From JAAFHS01 sp043751715 (GTDB taxonomy: Bacteria > Pseudomonadota > Alphaproteobacteria > Rhodobacterales > Rhodobacteraceae), in assembly GCA_043751715.1 (NCBI GenBank), contig JAYUZO010000138.1, forward strand, positions 1 through 6,502: 6,502 nt of DNA. The letters are read 5' to 3'. The translations under genes were made by a program, and so were the position numbers. Each line of letters starts with the position of its first letter. Positions within the stretch are counted from its first letter, which is position 1. Under the pieces are notes generated by a model, which searched no databases, had not been told where the DNA came from, and saw only the letters and a program-made list of their open reading frames with translations. Below, one piece after another: positions 4,463-6,502 of this stretch.

Positions 4463-5641
4463 TCACTCACCCTGCACCCCGGTCGCCCCGTCTTCACCCG
4501 CCTGCGCCTCAATCTCGCGCCAGCGTGCTACGTTTTCGTTATGCTCCGCCAGCGTTTCGGCGAACGCATGCCCCCCCGTCCCGTCCGCCACAAAAAACAC
4601 GAACGGCGTTGTGTCCGGGTTCAGCGCCGCTGCAATCGCCGCCCGCCCCGGATTGGCAATCGGCGTGGGCGGCAATCCGTCAATCACATAGGTATTCCAA
4701 GGCGTTTCGCGCCGCAGCTCACTTTGCCGCAGGCCCCGCCCCAGCACCCCTTCCCCCTTGGTCACCCCGTAAATCACCGTCGGGTCGGTCTGCAGCTTCA
4801 TGCCCTGCCGCAGCCGGTTTACAAACACACTCGCCACCCGCCCGCGTTCCTCGGCAATGCCCGTCTCTTTTTCAACAATCGACGCCATGATCATCGCCTC
4901 TTCCGGCGTCTCATACGGCAATCCGTTCGCCCGCTTGGCCCATTCCTCTGCCAGCACCACCGTTTGGCGTTCCACCATCAGCGCCACCAAGGCAGCCCGG
5001 TCCGCCCCCGCCTCTACCTCATAGCTGTCAGGCGCAATCGCCCCCTCGGCTGGCACATCCGGCACCTCGCCCCCCAGAAAATCCGCCTTTTTCAACGCGT
5101 CAATCACCTGCCAGCTGGTTACGCCCTCTGCCACCGTCACCCGCCAGCGCAGATCCGCCTCATCCCGCGCCTGCGTGAACGCCGCAGGTTCCACCTCTAC
5201 CCCCGGCTCAAAGCGCGCCACTTCTACAAAGGCCCCTGTCGCCGGGTCCAACTCGCGCAGCAGCACATCCGCGCGCGCCACCCCGATCCGGTAATTCACC
5301 TCCCGCCCACAGGTGCTTTGCCCCCCCGCTGTCAGGTCTTCCAGCACCTCATGCATCGAAGCCCCCGCCTCGATCAGATATGACCCAAACCGCAGATCAT
5401 CCGCCCGCCCCGCATAATCCGTACCAATCCGGAAAATCGCCGCCGAACTGACAACCCGCTGCGCTGCCAGATCATCCGCCACGCCCGACAGCGATGCCCC
5501 GCGCATCACCTTGAAACACACCGCATCCGTCAGCGGCCCCGGTCCTGCAAACTCTTGCCGCCCCCAGGCTACCATCGCGGCCGCCAGCATCAGCACGATC
5601 ACAAACAGCGTCAGCGCATTTGAAGCAATGCTGCGCCACAT
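4463..5641 (-). CDS. mltG: endolytic murein transglycosylase MltG (YceG family)
   Basis: This 392-residue inner-membrane enzyme cleaves nascent glycan strands within the chain, releasing peptidoglycan polymers and setting glycan length. An N-terminal anchor is visible at about 8-26 (NALTLFVIVLMLAAAMVAW), followed by a LysM-like periplasmic region and the YceG domain (PF02618). Diagnostic motifs: IMASIVEKETG at 251-261 containing the catalytic glutamate; VASVFVNRLRQGMKLQTDPTVIYG at 269-292; NTYVIDGLPPTPIANPG at 316-332; and FVFFVADGTGGHAFAETLAEHNENV at 347-371. Longer than E. coli MltG (about 340), as is usual for alphaproteobacteria. The ATG (5639-5641) shares one base with the fabF stop (TGATG), with GGAG 10 bases upstream inside fabF, so the two genes are almost certainly co-transcribed. 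All expected motifs are intact. Confidence 0.97.
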   Translation of the reverse strand: MWRSIASNALTLFVIVLMLAAAMVAWGRQEFAGPGPLTDAVCFKVMRGASLSGVADDLAAQRVVSSAAIFRIGTDYAGRADDLRFGSYLIEAGASMHEVLEDLTAGGQSTCGREVNYRIGVARADVLLRELDPATGAFVEVARFEPGVEVEPAAFTQARDEADLRWRVTVAEGVTSWQVIDALKKADFLGGEVPDVPAEGAIAPDSYEVEAGADRAALVALMVERQTVVLAEEWAKRANGLPYETPEEAMIMASIVEKETGIAEERGRVASVFVNRLRQGMKLQTDPTVIYGVTKGEGVLGRGLRQSELRRETPWNTYVIDGLPPTPIANPGRAAIAAALNPDTTPFVFFVADGTGGHAFAETLAEHNENVARWREIEAQAGEDGATGVQGE

Positions 5642-6502
5642 CAGCCCGTTACTCCACCGGGCACCTTGCCCAGAACAAGGCTCGCATTCGTGCCGCCAAA
5701 GCCGAACGAATTGGACAGCGCCACGTCAATATTGCGCTTTACCGCCGCATTCGCCGCAAGGTTCAGCTTTGGCACCACCGCCGGATTGTCCAGATTGATC
5801 GTCGGTGGGCAAATCCCGTCCCGTATCGCCAGCACGCAGAAAATCGCCTCAACCGCCCCCGCCGCCCCCAGCAAATGCCCGATGGATGATTTGGTCGAAC
5901 TCATCACCACCCCCGCCGCTGCATCGCCCAGCAGCCGTTCCACCGCCCCCAGTTCGATCGTATCCGCCATCGTGCTGGTGCCATGCGCATTGATGTAATC
6001 CACATCCGCAGGCGTCAGCCCCGCCCGCGCCAATGCCGCCGCCATCGACCGGAACCCACCATCGCCATCCTCGCTTGGTGCCGTGATGTGATAGGCATCC
6101 CCGCTCAGCCCGTAACCCAGCACTTCGGCATAAATCTTTGCCCCGCGCGCCACGGCATGCGCGTATTCCTCCAGCACCACACAACCAGCACCCTCGCCCA
6201 TCACAAACCCATCGCGGTCCGCGTCATAGGGACGGCTGGCCTTGGCCGGATCATCCGCCCGCTTCGTGCTCAGCGCCTTGCAGGCGTTGAACCCCGCAAT
6301 CCCAATCTCGGAAATCGGACTTTCCGCCCCGCCCGCCACCATCACATCCGCATCGCCCCACTGGATCAGCCGTGCCGCATCGCCAATCGCATGCGCCCCC
6401 GTCGAACAGGCCGTCACCACCGCATGGTTTGGCCCCTTGTACCCGAACCGGATCGAAACCTGACCCGAGATCAGGTTGATCAACGCGCCCGGAATAAAGA
6501 AT
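5641..6502 (-). CDS. fabF: beta-ketoacyl-ACP synthase II (FabF), 3' part, cut by window edge
   Basis: FabF condenses malonyl-ACP with a growing acyl-ACP in fatty-acid elongation (cytoplasm). The visible 286 residues run to the stop and continue in frame to the right edge as FFIPGALINLISGQ, so the TTG at 6483 is internal, not a start; roughly 130 N-terminal residues are missing. Catalytic features are all present: nucleophile Cys in TACSTG (about visible residue 32), the DGFVMGEGAG loop, first His in INAHGTSTMADT, Lys/His in SSTKSSIGHLLGAAG, and the C-terminal gatekeeper NSFGFGGTNASLVL. The sequence is a typical full-function KAS II and not a degraded copy. It forms an operon with the downstream mltG. 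The usual upstream partner acpP would lie outside the window (family knowledge). Confidence 0.97.
   Translation of the reverse strand, partial: FFIPGALINLISGQVSIRFGYKGPNHAVVTACSTGAHAIGDAARLIQWGDADVMVAGGAESPISEIGIAGFNACKALSTKRADDPAKASRPYDADRDGFVMGEGAGCVVLEEYAHAVARGAKIYAEVLGYGLSGDAYHITAPSEDGDGGFRSMAAALARAGLTPADVDYINAHGTSTMADTIELGAVERLLGDAAAGVVMSSTKSSIGHLLGAAGAVEAIFCVLAIRDGICPPTINLDNPAVVPKLNLAANAAVKRNIDVALSNSFGFGGTNASLVLGKVPGGVTG

Noticed and set aside
4328..5383. Plus-strand frame starting MMANTTAAKAIPRP, beginning in the mltG-GTA gap
   Set aside because: The first residues look protein-like, but it runs 300 codons antisense to mltG in low-quality Arg/Pro/His sequence and has no ribosome site; a chance extension.
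6481..6483. TTG as start of fabF
   Set aside because: The frame continues upstream to the edge with conserved FabF sequence (FFIPGA), and the N-terminal third of the enzyme would be missing.
1..6502. CRISPR array, tRNA, rRNA, insertion sequence or attachment site
   Set aside because: No regularly spaced repeats, cloverleaf-like segment, transposase or paired terminal repeats were seen on either strand.

Overview
The window is high-GC DNA (my estimate is a little above 60%) from an alphaproteobacterium, most likely a Rhodobacterales/Rhodobacteraceae member; the genus cannot be read from it. Every convincing gene is on the minus strand, so transcription runs from the right edge to the left edge. 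Two blocks are present: a pair of cell-envelope/lipid housekeeping genes on the right (about 4463-6502) and the head end of a gene transfer agent (GTA) structural cluster on the left (about 1-4049).

Right block: the 3' two thirds of fabF (beta-ketoacyl-ACP synthase II) runs off the right edge and is followed, with a 1-base TGATG stop/start overlap, by mltG (endolytic murein transglycosylase). A 413-base interval without a convincing conventional gene then separates mltG from the phage-like genes. Its left half holds the most interesting non-coding signals: a good sigma70-type promoter on the minus strand, repeated AACCGT/ACGGTT and CGTACGC motifs inside and just upstream of it, two near-matches to the CtrA consensus, a possible 31-codon leader ORF whose ATG sits almost at the predicted transcription start, and a terminator-like hairpin with a T6 run inside that leader.

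Left block: terS-like g1, terL (g2), portal (g3), a small membrane/coiled-coil protein (g3.5-like), HK97-type prohead protease (g4), and the first 41 codons of the gene at the major-capsid position (g5). This is the order of the Rhodobacter capsulatus GTA (RcGTA) head module. Together they make the DNA-packaging motor (TerS/TerL docked on the portal) and the maturing capsid (protease plus capsid). g3.5 and g4 are translationally coupled to their upstream genes, while two longer gaps (208 and 123 bases) contain palindromic or G-rich repeat-like sequence. No integrase, repressor, lysogeny gene, tRNA or attachment site is visible, and the cluster sits next to core genes, which favours a domesticated GTA over an active prophage. 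No entirely new gene system is evident; the novelty here lies in the control region and a few gene-architecture details.
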